The notes under the pieces are model-generated. The model did no database searches and was not told the DNA's origin. It saw only the letters and a program-made list of their open reading frames with translations. A DNA stretch of 64,000 nt from the NCBI GenBank assembly GCA_930367215.1, contig OV884058.1, positions 214,562,208 to 214,626,207 on the forward strand, read 5' to 3'. A program made the position numbers and the translations under genes. This DNA is from Pollenia angustigena. Its lineage: Eukaryota; Arthropoda; Insecta; Diptera; Polleniidae. The stretch's first letter is position 1, and every line of letters starts with the position of its first letter. Of this stretch, positions 21,041 through 31,922 are shown piece by piece.

Positions 21041-21468
21041 TGAGGCCACGCAATGAGTGGTAAAGCGGCGAGCGGTAGAGCGGCAAGTGACTTATTACTG
21101 AACATATTTCTGAGCGGTTAGTTGTTAAATGTCATTGTCAAGAAAGGTTTGTTTAATGTTATTACGCGAAATTGGTGTTCATATTAAAAGAATTTAATGC
21201 GTCTAAGACAAAAAAGAAAATTTGGTGTTCGTCCGAAAAATCAAATTTCCAAACAGATTGCAAAAAGTAAACACCAGATTTGGTTAAAAGTTAACAGAAA
21301 ATAATAGCGGTCGGCTTTGTACAGATAAAATTATAAGCAACACATTCACATTTGCCATGCTCACATGCCGCTCATTGCGTGGCCACTTCAGTAGTATATC
21401 AAATTTTTTAATTTTTTGCCACTTACCGCTCTGCTGATCGCCGCTTTGCCGCTCACTGCGTTGCTTCA
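21041..21468. mobile_element. MITE with GCGGCAA/GAGCGG-rich long TIR
   Basis: The left end TGAGGCCACGCAATGAG continues GTGGTAAAGCGGCGAGCGG. The right end (inverted) TGAAGCAACGCAGTGAG continues CGGCAAAGCGGCGATC. About 48 bp of each end pair with several mismatches. A second inverted copy of the terminal motif (GAGCGGC...GCAATGAG) lies inside the right end at about 21365-21390. No certain TSD. GC-rich ends around an AT core, non-coding. Confidence 0.6.
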
Positions 21469-21989
21469 AATGTTAGTAGATCTAGGAATGCTCAAAATCA
21501 ACTTGAATAATTCTTTAAAAATGATTTTTGTGGCGGCGCAATTCTTTTAATGTTTTTTTTTTACTTTTCTAGAAGAAAAAAGATTTTATTTTGCGTTGAA
21601 GACGAAGTTTTTTTTAATAAAAATTTTTAAAAGTTAATATTTTTTTATCTAATTTTATGTAGTTTTTTCAAACTTTTTTATTTTTTTGGAACGTACTCAC
21701 AAAATATTCGCTTAAATTTGGCGAATACGAATGTCATGAAATAGCGAAATTCTCGGCATTTCGATAACGACTATTCTTTCAAATTGTCAGAAAGACAAAG
21801 CTTTTCGAAAATGATGGGAATCGGTCCATAATTTCATATATCCCCCATATCATTATGTTGGCATTTATATTAAAATTTGGCCCAACTTTTTTATTCTTAT
21901 CTTGCCTAATTTAATTGGAATCGGTCCATGTTTGACAACAGCTCTCATACCAATACTACTCCCAAAATAGCTTTTAATGCCATAACATC
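21469..21989. other. Intergenic with dispersed-repeat fragment
   Basis: Fragments such as AATCGGTCCATAATTTC and CCCCATATCATTATG (about 21800-21930) belong to the dispersed calyptrate-type repeat. Nothing else is seen. Confidence 0.45.
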
Positions 21990-22221
21990 GGCTATTTTCC
22001 TAAACGTGTGTCCTCAATGCATCAATTTTACTTACATTGTGTTGTCAATGAATATGGTTTGCATCTACATTATTTTAACTGCTTTATTTGCTTTTCTCTG
22101 CGCAGTGACAACTACAAAGTTGCATTTCTGAACTAAATGCATTGTCGAAATGTTTATGGTTGTATTAAGGAACATGTTGCCATGTATTACTATAATGCAA
22201 CAGGCGTTTAGGAAAACAGCC
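21990..22221. mobile_element. Small MITE with GGCTRTTTTCCTAAACG ends
   Basis: GGCTATTTTCCTAAACG at the left and (inverted) GGCTGTTTTCCTAAACG at the right are 16/17 identical over a 232-bp span. TSD unclear. Non-coding; the 67-aa frame over it is a shadow. Confidence 0.55.
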
Positions 22222-22565
22222 TATCTTATAAATAATAAACAATAATGTTTACGATAGCTACGTTGTCATGAAAAAAAATTGTGCTGGTAGGTCCAAAATG
22301 AACTATAGGTGCCATATTAACCCTCCTTTTAAAATCACTTAAAGGTAAACAAATCTCATATAGATGAAGATATTAATAAAAATATTCGGCACAAAGAAAT
22401 TTTGCATGAATCTTAACCTCGTAACATAATTTTGTTCTGGCGAGCCACGATTGCCCATGGGTACAATCATGGTACAATCTGGAATAATTGTTTAAAATGT
22501 TGTAGTGAAGGTCGGCTAAGCCCAACCATACTTTCTAACTTGTTTTTTACACAGCCGATCTGAAG

Positions 22566-22695
22566 GATCTGGCCTAAGCAACCAGTGAAATGCGTATAGG
22601 AGTAGCTTATCCCCTCAACAATAAACTTCAGTTTGTCAATAGTATGAAATGGGAATTTAGCACGGTATAGCGAAACTTTGATAATTAAAACTGAT
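22566..22695 (-). mobile_element. Relic of the GGGATAAGCT hairpin MITE
   Basis: GATCTGGCCTAAGCAACCAG, TGAAATGCGTATAGGAGTAG, CTTATCCCCTCAACAATAAA and CTTCAGTTTGTCAATAGTAT align in order with the loop and right arm of the hairpin at 29665-29884. The second arm is missing. The 77-aa minus frame here is a by-product. Confidence 0.65.
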
Positions 22696-23028
22696 TTCAA
22701 TTAAAATATTTGTGATATTGATTAAAAAAATTAATTAAATTTGCACCAGTAAACAAATTAATAGTATCAATTAACTTATTTTTTGATTTAACAAAATGTT
22801 CTGCATTAACGTAGTTGATATACGTAAGCGTTTAATATACTTGATTAACAATTTTATTAAAACTGATTTTATTTTTTATTTGTTTATTAATTTGCAATAT
22901 TGGAAAAATTAACAGAACTATAATAAAACTAGTTAGTAATTATAAATATTTACAAATATACACAGTCTCTTTTCAGAGCTCTCGAGTATAATATATTGTT
23001 ACGTTACTGCCTTTCAATAACGTTTTGG

Positions 23029-23034
23029 TTTATT
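23029..23034 (-). terminator. Poly(A) signal in the solo LTR
   Basis: AATAAA on the minus strand lies about 230 bases downstream of the TATA box and about 33 bases before the LTR end, as expected for the R/U5 junction. Confidence 0.5.
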
Positions 23035-23260
23035 TCCTTTATAATAAACCGTTTCGAGTTCTTTATTGTACTTTAAATAAAACAAAATAATCACAACACT
23101 TTAAACACTGTTTATAATTTACACCACTTTAGTTAGTACTTAGTCACTTTAACAATCGTAATTTTTAGCTCTTATTTACAACCAACTATAATCTTCTCAG
23201 CGTGATTCGTTTTTGACAAAGTCAGAACTTAGAATGAATCATGCCATCTCTTGCGATCCT

Positions 23261-23268
23261 ATTTATAC
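23261..23268 (-). promoter_or_regulatory. TATA box of the solo LTR
   Basis: GTATAAAT on the minus strand follows GGGCTAGA, and a purine-rich leader starts about 30 bases downstream (GATGGCATGATTC). Its position, about 440 bases into the 708-bp LTR, suits a U3 promoter. Confidence 0.55.
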
Positions 23269-23708
23269 TCTAGCCCAGACGGGCAAATGACCATAGAACG
23301 TTCGAGTTCTAAAGTCTAGATGGCTCTATAAAGTTCGCCTAATAACGGCTATTTCGTTAATTAAACTTATTCAGCTATAACTATCTATATGGCTGAATTA
23401 ATTGAGCTATTAGGCATCATAAACTAAGGCATACTTTTAGGCGTTGCCATAAATTGAGATAACTTAATAAAGAACATTCTAGTTTACAGTGGGGTTGAAG
23501 TACAATTATGCACAACGATTTTAACATTACATCTGTACATTGATTTTTACACTAGAAGTGTGCATAACTTATACAATAACAATTTTAACTAATAAAATAA
23601 CTAACAAATACTTAATAACTAATCAATACAAGATAACACATCAATTAATCTAATTCTTAACCAATAATTACAAATAATTCTTAACTAAAGTTACTTTCGT
23701 AACAATAT

Positions 23709-24037
23709 GTACAATAATTTTATATTTTAAATAGATTTTTGTCAGTGGCGTTTTTACTTCAAATGAAGAATATATATAATATTCTGTAATGAAAAATTTT
23801 TTTAAAAACATTACTTTAATATTTTGATGTGTAAAAAAAGGTCAATAAAAGTAAAAAAAAACCAGGAAGTCAAAGCAATAGACATTTCTTATTCATTTAA
23901 CCACCAAAACTTATTGAAACTGATTTTATTTTTGATTAATGATGGCTTATTTGATAAAAAAAAAAATTGGAGAGGTTTTTTTCTTTGTACTAATATTTGG
24001 ATATTTTCCCCCCTAAAGTTGTCTTAATATTTTATTA
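23709..24037. other. AT-rich spacer
   Basis: No feature recognised. Confidence 0.4.
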
Positions 24038-24512
24038 AATAGAAACTGGGAATTATTTCCTTCCGAAGGTTACTTTATATTATATTCAACATTTTTCGAA
24101 TTTATTCTATGAGCTAAATTTCAGTTATGTATTTTATAAAGCTTTTTTGTAATAGTTATATTCCTTCAATTTTTCAGAAATGACTTTAAACACTACCGGA
24201 CTATTATATTATATTTTCTTTTTACATTTTACCTTAGCTTTCCTTTGGAAAGCAATGAGGTATATTGTATGTACAGAAAAATTTACAATTATAAGACACC
24301 AGCAGAATGTAATGAATTTTCTGGCCCGCTACGGCCTTCGTCAGCATTCTTTGTGTCACACTGGATAGTGATACTTCATAAATTGAATGTATTTAACTCA
24401 ACAATTTTAACAAATAGAAACTAGGAATTATTACCTTCTGAAGGTTACTTTATATTATATTCAACATTTTTCATTTTTCGAATTTATTCTATGAGCTAAA
24501 TTTCAGTTATGT
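24038..24512. repeat. 95-100 bp direct repeats around a 280-bp insert
   Basis: The segment AAATAGAAACTRGGAATTAT...GAGCTAAATTTCAGTTATGT occurs at 24038-24130 and again at 24412-24512, nearly identical except for an 8-bp duplication (TTTTTCAT) in the second copy. The spacer holds CTGGCCCGCTACGGCC and no gene. It could be a very short LTR-like element or a local duplication with insertion. Confidence 0.75.
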
Positions 24513-25235
24513 GAAGAGGATATTATGTGCTTATGCAAATGTGTGTAACACATTTAATTATAAGTTCTGGACGCGATTGACTCAGAATCAATTTCAGAAT
24601 CCATCTAACGAGGCCCGTCCTTCTATCAGGCTGGCTGGTTGTCTGTACAAGATAATCTTTTGCGCAAATTACAGGTCGCAAATTTGGAAATAATTTTATA
24701 AAATTTGGCACATTTTGGTTTATTCTCACAAGGTCGAAGCGGAAATGCGGTTATTTATTTTTCATAGACCACATGCAAACTTATTTCCGGAATAGGGTTT
24801 TGTGCCCATTAGCCATCTTGCTTTATAGACATTTGGGCTTAATTCGGTCCAAAAATATTTTATTGCAACCTACATACATACATAAATCAGCAGAACAAAT
24901 TTTATTAGAATCGGTCCATAATTGACCACAGCACCCATACTTGTAATAAATTTCCTTAATAATAGCTTCTATGTTATCTCATAGTAGTAATCATATTTAT
25001 AGTAGTAGATATAAAGATAATATTTGGCACAAAAATCTCTTAGGTGTGTCTTAAGCTCACAATATACTCTTTTTGGTGGAAACATGATCGCCTAAATACT
25101 GTATTGTAGGCTCGGGCTTGATCGACTATACTTTCTTACTTTTTTTTTGTGTAAAAATTGGCTTCTTCACTCTATATTTTTAATCTGTTAACAGTACATT
25201 TGTTGTCGTTATTATTTAACAAGAACTTTTTTTGT
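24513..25235. repeat. Degraded dispersed repeat
   Basis: Members of the calyptrate-type family are recognisable (GAGGCCCGTCCTTCTATC, ACAGGTCGCAAATTTGG, GAATCGGTCCATAATTG). Heavily decayed. No gene. Confidence 0.45.
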
Positions 25236-25243
25236 ATCGTTAG

Positions 25244-26598
25244 CAGAGCTGCCGTTTTTGGTTTTTCTAACCAAAATTGGTTACATTTTTTTTCAATGTG
25301 GAGATGTGAATATATTTTTCATTTTGGTTACTTTTTTTAAAAATAATAATACGTTCGAATATGCTTTCCTTGACACAACTATTTACGAGCTTGAATAATT
25401 TGAGCTGTGTAGTACGATTTATGTTACCAATGAACGGAAGTTTTTTATTATAAATCGATATAAAAAAATTCCTTTCAAACCAGCAACCAAATAATTTCTT
25501 CAAGATTTTTGCTAAGAAAATATGTATTGCCATTTGGGATTTTTATTTAAAAACGCCATGTTCTGATGTCGAAAACAAATGAAGTTTTAATCAATGGAGA
25601 TTTTCAATTATTTTTTTTTAAATGAGCGTAATTTTCTTGATTTTAAGAGTAGTAAGGATTAGTAGTACTTAAAGTAGGAAGTGCATAAAATCATGCGGAA
25701 TCGATTTCAGGAAATTACTGAAAAATTACATAAAAGTCGTTTTAGTGTTGCTAAAAACTTGAAAATAAGTTTAATGTTCTAAATTTAGGTTATTTCCAGA
25801 AGTAAATTGAAATACATATTTGAAAACACACATAGGAATTTTAAAGATTTTTTTAAAAATACATTGGCTTATCAATATAATTTTAAAATTTATGGAATTT
25901 TCTTTAAGAAATGGCTGTAAGTTTAAGAAATTTGATATTTTACTGTTTATAACTTGTATATTTATTTAATGTCTATTTGGTAAAAAAAAAAACACTTTTG
26001 ACTGTCAGTCATATACTTTTTCCCTTATTATTTGCCATAATATTTTTACAATGTTTCACGAAATATTTCAAATAGAACAGTTTTGAAACAGTTATTTATA
26101 ATAAGAATTATAAATTTGAAATAAAATTTACAAACAAGAGAAAAAAGTTTTTATAATATTTGAGATATATGTAAATTAGAATATATTTACATAAAATGCA
26201 TTTTGCATATCGCCAATCAACAAACGTAAATTTCGACAAAAGAATTAATCAAATAAATAAAAACTTTTAATTAACTGCCAGGCCCACAATGTCGACAAGA
26301 ACATTTCTTTCGCATATTAATATATAACAAAAAACTAAAATTTGTTTTTGTTTTCAATATAAATATACGAAAGATATGTAAGAGAATTAAATTTCTTGTT
26401 TTGCTTTGTTGATTTATATTTATTATTTTACTATTAAGTGCAAATAACCTTTGTATTACAATGCAACTTAAATAAATTTTAATGATTTTCTCAATTAATA
26501 AAAGGTATTTTTATTATAAATTTGGTTATATTTTTTTACATTTGGTAACTTTTGGAAAAATGTTGGTTGTAAAAATTGTATTGGTTGTGGCAGCACTG
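25244..26598. mobile_element. hAT-type element (1.36 kb)
   Basis: The ends CAGAGCTGCC and (inverted) CAGTGCTGCCACAACC are flanked by an exact 8-bp TSD ATCGTTAG (25236-25243 and 26599-26606). GGTTAC/TTGGTTT motifs recur near both ends. No transposase frame is visible, so it is non-autonomous. It lies 20 bases from a second hAT element at 26619-27169. Confidence 0.88.
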
Positions 26599-26618
26599 AT
26601 CGTTAGCTACCTACCGAC

Positions 26619-27169
26619 TAGAGGTCTGCTTTGAATAATTTACTTGTTTGCCTTTATTCAAAGTGCACAACATTTACTCAAATATTAAACATTCAAAAAT
26701 GTAAGAAAAGAGTAAACCATATACAAAAATAAGAGAGAATGAATTGAATAAAATAATTGTTTACTGTAAATGAATTTGAGAGTCATTCATAAATAACAAA
26801 ACAGTGGAATAACCCGTTAGAGAGAGCAAGTTTACAAAAAATATTCGAATAATTTTTGAATTATTGAATGTCCATACATTTATTTGAATACATTGACATA
26901 ATATGTGTGTAAGCTTGTGGCTTCTTTTATTTGTAAGAGTTAAGCTTACACATACATACGTAATGTGTAGGTACAGACATTTTACATTCAAATTATATTT
27001 GAATATTTCATTCATTTGACTTGAGTTGACTGAATTGAATGAGTTTTTATTCGTTTTGTATTTGGTTATTCTTTCATTTGCTTCTTAATTATTGGGTGCT
27101 CGACACATTGTAGTTAAAAAACAAATGAGTGTGTTGAAATTGGTTTTTATTTATTCTTGCAGACCTCTA
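26619..27169. mobile_element. hAT MITE with TAGAGGTCTGC ends
   Basis: The inverted ends TAGAGGTCTGC are identical. The exact 8-bp TSD CTACCGAC flanks it (26611-26618 and 27170-27177). The 551-bp interior contains TTTGAATA/TATTCAAA motifs in both orientations and no coding region. Only 4 bp of unduplicated host DNA separate its TSD from that of the neighbouring hAT. Confidence 0.88.
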
Positions 27170-27177
27170 CTACCGAC

Positions 27178-27589
27178 ATTGTTTGCCTAAACTAAACTAA
27201 ACGACAAATTTTTGACGTTAAAAAGTTACAGAAGTGAAAGTACTTCACAGTTTAATAAAACGAAATTTTGTATTACATATTTTAAAATGATTAATTAAAA
27301 ATGCAGTCTCTGGCTAAAAAGGAATAAAACTGCAGAACAAATTTGAAAATAAAAAATTAGGAAACTAATGGAATCTAAAAGAAGTTTAAAAAACTGCAGT
27401 CAAAGTAGAAAAACTGCCATTTATTCCACTTCTGCATTTGTCATTGACCAACACAAAACTTCTGATTCAAAAAATGCAAACAGTCGCTGTCAAACTAACT
27501 CAAAAAGCGAAAAATTGTACAAAAATTTTCGTTTTTGTTTCGACTGCAGTTTTTCAAACCCTGCTTATTTATGTTTTTAGGTTTTGTAT
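27178..27589. other. Intergenic
   Basis: The overlapping 70-aa and 129-aa plus frames (27368-27827) show no motif, and the second runs into the MITE at 27593. AAACTGC and TGCAGTTTT recur. No gene supported. Confidence 0.4.
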
Positions 27590-27592
27590 TAA

Positions 27593-28331
27593 GGCCCTTA
27601 TTATGTATATCGCAACGCAACGCCAAAGAATTACATTGACAGCAAAAACAAACTCACAAAAGGTTTCGTTTTTTTTACAGAAATTAATTTACCGTTTTAA
27701 AATTTTCAACGCCACAAGCTATGAGGCGTTAAAAATTTTTAAGCGCAATAAGAATTTCTGTAGAAAGGAACAACAAAATTACAAAATATTTGTGACGTTG
27801 TTTTTGCTTTTTAATCCAAATTTTTAATATTTTTAATTAGGCTTAAGTTCATGAAATTAATTTTCATTAAATTATTTTTATGAAGAAAGGAATTTTACAA
27901 CATGAAAATTAATTAAAATTGTTATTGATAATCTTTCATTCTTGACGTGGCTCGGGCTCGAACCCTGGCCGGCAGGTTACCATGACATGTTTCGATCGCA
28001 ACCACTCGATCTCCTCAGATGGATTTGCCGTCTTACACTCGCAGCCATCGACGACTGCTGACGTCAGTAGTCAAACATCAATCCTTAAACCAAATTGTAT
28101 TTAAACATTTGGTAGATCGAAATTTGCTTTCCTGAATGATTATCAATTTTAACTGATTTTACATGTTTTTTCCTTACTTCTGTTTTTTCGTACTTTTGTC
28201 AAGAATTTTTCTTGAAGTCCAAGTACATTTTTTGTTTTTTCATTTTGTCTTTCTCTTTTCTGTTGACCTTTTTCAGCACAACTTTCAATGTAATTCTTTG
28301 GCATCGCGTTGGGATTTACATACTAAGGGCC
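27593..28331. mobile_element. PIF/Harbinger-like MITE, GGCCCTTA ends
   Basis: The ends GGCCCTTATTATGTATATCG and (inverted) GGCCCTTAGTATGTAAATCC continue to CCAAAGAATTACATTGA, about 52 bp of TIR with few mismatches. TAA flanks both sides (27590-27592 and 28332-28334). GGCCCTTA with a TAA target fits PIF/Harbinger. The middle contains a GC-rich tRNA-like insertion (27945-28070). Confidence 0.8.
27945..28070 (-). mobile_element. tRNA-derived SINE-like segment
   Basis: On the minus strand a perfect B box GGGTTCGAGCCC follows an A-box-like GATCGAGTGGTTGCGATCG by about 35 bases, in a 130-bp GC-rich island inside an AT-rich MITE. The expected acceptor stem does not close, so it is not an intact tRNA gene. 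A retroposed tRNA-derived SINE head is the best reading; no clear tail or TSD was found. Confidence 0.4.
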
Positions 28332-28334
28332 TAA

Positions 28335-29140
28335 GTTTTTATTTAAATGAATTGATTTTTTGTTAAAACACAAATTTTTGTTTAATGAAACATCAACATT
28401 AAATTTTCTATGATTTTTAGGATCAATTAAAATCTAAAATCTATTAAAAATTAAAAATTTAGTACAACCAATTCTAATCATATTCTATGCCCTGTCAACT
28501 GCATCATTATAAATGTTCACAGCACTTTAAAAATAAAATAAAGTAAAAAAATTACACAAAAATAAATTAAGTTTTTCCATTAAAAATTACATTTAATACA
28601 ACATTGTAGATAATAATACGAACGAGCTGATATTTATCTTTATTAATTTTAATAAATTACCTTAAATTACTCTCACTTTGTAAATTGTTAAAATTTCTTC
28701 ACATTTTTTTATTTTGTTTTTTTTAGAAATTTCTTTATCAAAATAAAAAAGTGTTGAAAATGAAATTACGAATAAAAATATTAAAACGATTACCTCAAAA
28801 ACTGGTAAAACCAAAAGTTTAAAACAAATTATACGTACTAAAAAAAAACTTAATAAAGTTCAAGTTGGGTCAACATTATTTAACACATATACAAATATAT
28901 TTACATACATATAGACATACCTACATAATAATTCCACACAAACATTTTCACAAGGCAGACTAATCAGCGATGGTCAAGCAGTTACATAAGTTCCTGTTTT
29001 TGTACTTTTTTGAAAAGAAAAGTAAAAAGTATAATGCAGAGTTCTTTAAAATGGTTTTTGTAATCTTGCTGGTATTTAACTTTTATGGTGTGGTTCTTTG
29101 TAATAATAATTAGTAAGATTGGAATTAAGGATTGGTAGCG
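28335..29140. other. AT-rich intergenic sequence
   Basis: Mostly A/T runs with no gene, TIR or tandem structure. Confidence 0.5.
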
Positions 29141-29664
29141 TTAAGCTAAGATCCCACTATCGGCTCAAATAGCACAATCTTTGACGATTTTTATCGTGCT
29201 ATATCGGCGCACATTTAAAAACATTGCACAATTTATTCTTAGGTGGTCCCATTATCGTCGCACATTGTGACAATTTTTTCGGTTCATATCGGCCAAAACT
29301 CAATTGCGACAATAATTATTGATTATAATCGGTACAATGCGGTCACACTATCGTGCTATTTGAGCAAATTAAATCAAATGTTTTTGTTTATTTACTTGTT
29401 GGCAGACATAATTTTACTTTAGAAATTCGGAAAATTCTCCGTCCGAATATTAAATTATGTTTCCTAACAATTTTAAATAATATTTTAATGCAGTAGTTTT
29501 GACTTAGCTGCAGTTATCTTAAATGCATTAACCTGCCTTAATGTGCAGGTACACAATTGTGGTTACCTGCACAAAAGTGCAGCTAAAGTAAAGTGTTTGA
29601 TTTAAAAGTAGAATAGAAAAATTATTCTCAAAAAGTAATTTCAATTTTTGGGAATACAAAATTT

Positions 29665-29884
29665 TAATTTCAAAAGATTTTGTTATTCGTGCTTAATTCC
29701 CAGTTTTTATTCTTGATAAAAACACTTGAAATTTATTGTTGATGGGATAAGCTCCTGATGATCTGGCCTAAGCAACCAGTGAAATGCATAGGAATAGCTT
29801 ATCCCATCAACAATAAATTTCAAGTGTTTTTATCAAGAATAAAAACTGGGAATTAAGCACGAATAACAAAATCTTTTGAAATTA
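29665..29884. mobile_element. Perfect hairpin MITE, 90-bp arms
   Basis: Left arm 29665-29753 and right arm 29796-29884 are, as far as I can read, exact inverted copies over about 90 bp, around a 42-bp loop (CCTGATGATCTGGCCTAAGC...). The arms include TTAATTTCAAAAGATTTTG, GTGCTTAATTCCCAG and GATGGGATAAGCT. Truncated relatives lie at 3117-3222 and 22566-22695. No coding capacity. Confidence 0.9.
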
Positions 29885-29938
29885 AAAAAATTATTTTATT
29901 AATACATAAATTTGTATTTTATTAACATTTTATTCCAA

Positions 29939-30629
29939 CCCAGCTAGCATTTTCAATCGTCTAGGAGTCTACCGGGAATCTCACAAAGAGTCGACGAGCT
30001 CATTTTTTAATTGTTAACAATTCCTCGCACGGGAGAAACTGTTGCACATGCTGATTCGTATGAGAGATTCTTCCATAACGCAGCGAAAAACGCTTATATT
30101 TATAGTAAAGGGAATCGTTTATGATGTATGTAGAGATTATCTAACGAGTCTTCCAAAAAGCATGCCAAGAGTCGTATGAAACTCATGTAGGTATTATTTT
30201 ACAACTCGTGAAATGCTCAGCCGTATAATAAGGGCATCAAGCGTATTTATCATACCAAAACTTCTAATTTTCATACAATATCTATAAAACAAACCTTAAG
30301 GTCTCGCAATCAACACCATCCTGTCGGAAAATCATTTTTTACAGATCCTAAGGCCGGTTTGTTTTATTAAAATTGTATTGGCAATAGTTTTTCATACTTC
30401 AAAAACGGTCTTATTTAGGTAGCTCAGTAATTGTTATACGATTCTTTTAGAGAGTCCCAAAAGGTTCGTTCCAAGATTTAAAGACGAGCGTGTCAAAAAA
30501 TAAATAAAAAAATAATAAATTAAAAAAAGATTGAGATGTTTTTGTTTCTCGTCAGATATTCATTAGAAGATTATTCTAGGAGTTGTATATTAAACATAAT
30601 CGTCTAACAAACAGCCTATGCTAGCTGGG
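29939..30629. mobile_element. MITE with CCCAGCTAGCAT ends
   Basis: CCCAGCTAGCATTTTCAATC and (inverted) CCCAGCTAGCATAGGCTG mark the ends. TCGTCTAGG at the left and TTAGACGATTATG (inverted) at the right extend the pairing. No certain TSD. Carries a nested MITE at 30216-30427. A CCCAGTTAGCATT segment at about 48030 looks related. Confidence 0.65.
30216..30427. mobile_element. MITE, CTGAGCTACCTAAATAAG family, copy 1
   Basis: The right end (inverted) CTGAGCTACCTAAATAAG is identical to the left end of the copy at 33040-33259. The left end CTCAGCCGTATAATAAGGGC is diverged. Internal AAACAAACC, GTCGGTTTG-like and ACTTCTMATTTTCATACAAT segments match the other copy in order. Confidence 0.65.
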
Positions 30630-31922
30630 ATATAACATATCATTTTATACATGTATGTATGTTTATTTAATATAAAAGAAACATTAACAAAAACAATGAG
30701 AATTCACAAAGAACATAAAAATGTATGGAAAAAAACAAATTAATTGCGAATTATACTTTTATAAACAGCTTAAATTGGATATTTATGTGAAAAAGTGGCC
30801 ACCATATAAATATTTTTATGTGTGCAGCTAACTTTAATATTTTGTATGAAAATATTTAAAAGCTGCCCAAAAATATGAAAAATATTCAGGTATAAAAAAT
30901 GCACGTAAACAAGGATTTTGAATAATAATTACAGAAAATATTTTTTTTGGGCAGTTAAGTCAAAGTGCAGCTAACTTTGATTTTTTGTATGAAAATAATT
31001 TTAAAATGCCAAAAATTTTGTGCATTTATCTTAAATGTGCAGGTATAGAAAGTGCACTTAAAAAAGGAATTTGTATGGAATTATAAAGAATAATTCCAAA
31101 AATTATCAATTTCGTGCAGTTAAGTCAATTGTGCACGTAAACATAAGGCAGTTAAGTAAAAACTACTGTATATGTTTAATAAAAAATATATTCAATTTCA
31201 TTCAAACCTACTGCACTTGTTCTTTTTTTTTGTAATTGTTGTTTTATAAAAAGATGTTTACAAACCAGGGATGGTAACATCGATACAACTGCAATGTTTT
31301 GGTTAAGGCGAATTGTTTTCTTTCATTTAGTAGTAGAAATGTACTATTTAACGTTTCAATACATAAATAATAGATAAAACAAATGTAATTTTGGTACAAT
31401 TAAGCTCAAAAAAGTAAAATTTTAGTAGCCAGCTTGTGCAATTTAAAAATTTCGTTTTGCCATCACTTGTATCGGCGCTGATTGGCGACTGTGATCTGCA
31501 CACAAGTGGCCGATAAAAATCGGTACATATTAAACAAGATGATTGCTCCACATTGTGCAAAATAGTGTTCACATTATCGGCGCATTTAGGTTAATTTTGA
31601 TTGTCCACAGTCAGCACAATTTCGGCACAGATTGTCGTATATTAAAACATTTTGACCGTTCACACTATCGGCACATGAAATACGCCAAAAATTGGTACAC
31701 TGCGTCGATAGTGGGATCTTAGCTTTAAGTTAGACTTAAGTTAGAAATGAGTTTGAGTAAAGTTGGAGTAGAGTTAGAGAATGTTCAAATAGAATCAAAC
31801 TTGTGTTAGAGTAAAGTTAAAGTAGAGTAGTGTACGACAAGAGTTTAACTAAAGTTAGATTAGAGTATAGTCGAATTAGGAAAGAATTAAAGTGGAGTTA
31901 TAGAAAAGTTAGGCTAGAGTTA

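Larger units (their letters stand above)
22997..23704 (-). mobile_element. Solo LTR of a retrotransposon
   Basis: Minus-strand sequence begins TGTTACGAAAGTAAC and ends GCAGTAACGTAACA. This gives TG...CA ends with a short terminal inverted repeat TGTTACG, flanked by a 4-bp direct repeat ATAT (22993-22996 and 23705-23708). At 708 bp it fits a Gypsy-type LTR. A TATA box and a poly(A) signal are visible in the right order on the minus strand. No internal retroviral genes or second LTR adjoin, so recombination between two LTRs probably removed the rest. Confidence 0.8.
29491..31168. mobile_element. Nested element with CAGTAGTTTT ends
   Basis: The left end CAGTAGTTTTGACTTAGCTG and the right end (inverted) CAGTAGTTTTTACTTAACTG are near-identical TIRs. 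GTGCAGCTAA/GCAGTTAAGTCAA motifs repeat inside the ends. A roughly 141-bp tandem duplication, whose units begin GTGCAGCTAACTTT at about 30824 and 30965, lies near the right end. TSD unclear. It contains the hairpin MITE (29665-29884) and the CCCAGCTAGC element (29939-30629). Confidence 0.65.
29145..31724. mobile_element. TTAA-flanked element (2.6 kb), host of a nest
   Basis: The left end GCTAAGATCCCACTATCG and the right end (inverted) AGCTAAGATCCCACTATCG are bounded by TTAA (29141-29144 and 31725-31728). Subterminal repeats such as CACATTATCGGCGCA and ATCGGCRCA recur within about 250 bp of each end. A piggyBac-like non-autonomous element is the likely class. The interior is filled by a second element at 29491-31168. 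No transposase. Confidence 0.7.

Noticed and set aside
24038..24512. Short LTR retrotransposon with 95-bp LTRs
   Set aside because: The direct repeats lack TG...CA ends and a TSD, and the 280-bp spacer has no primer-binding site. Listed as direct repeats only.
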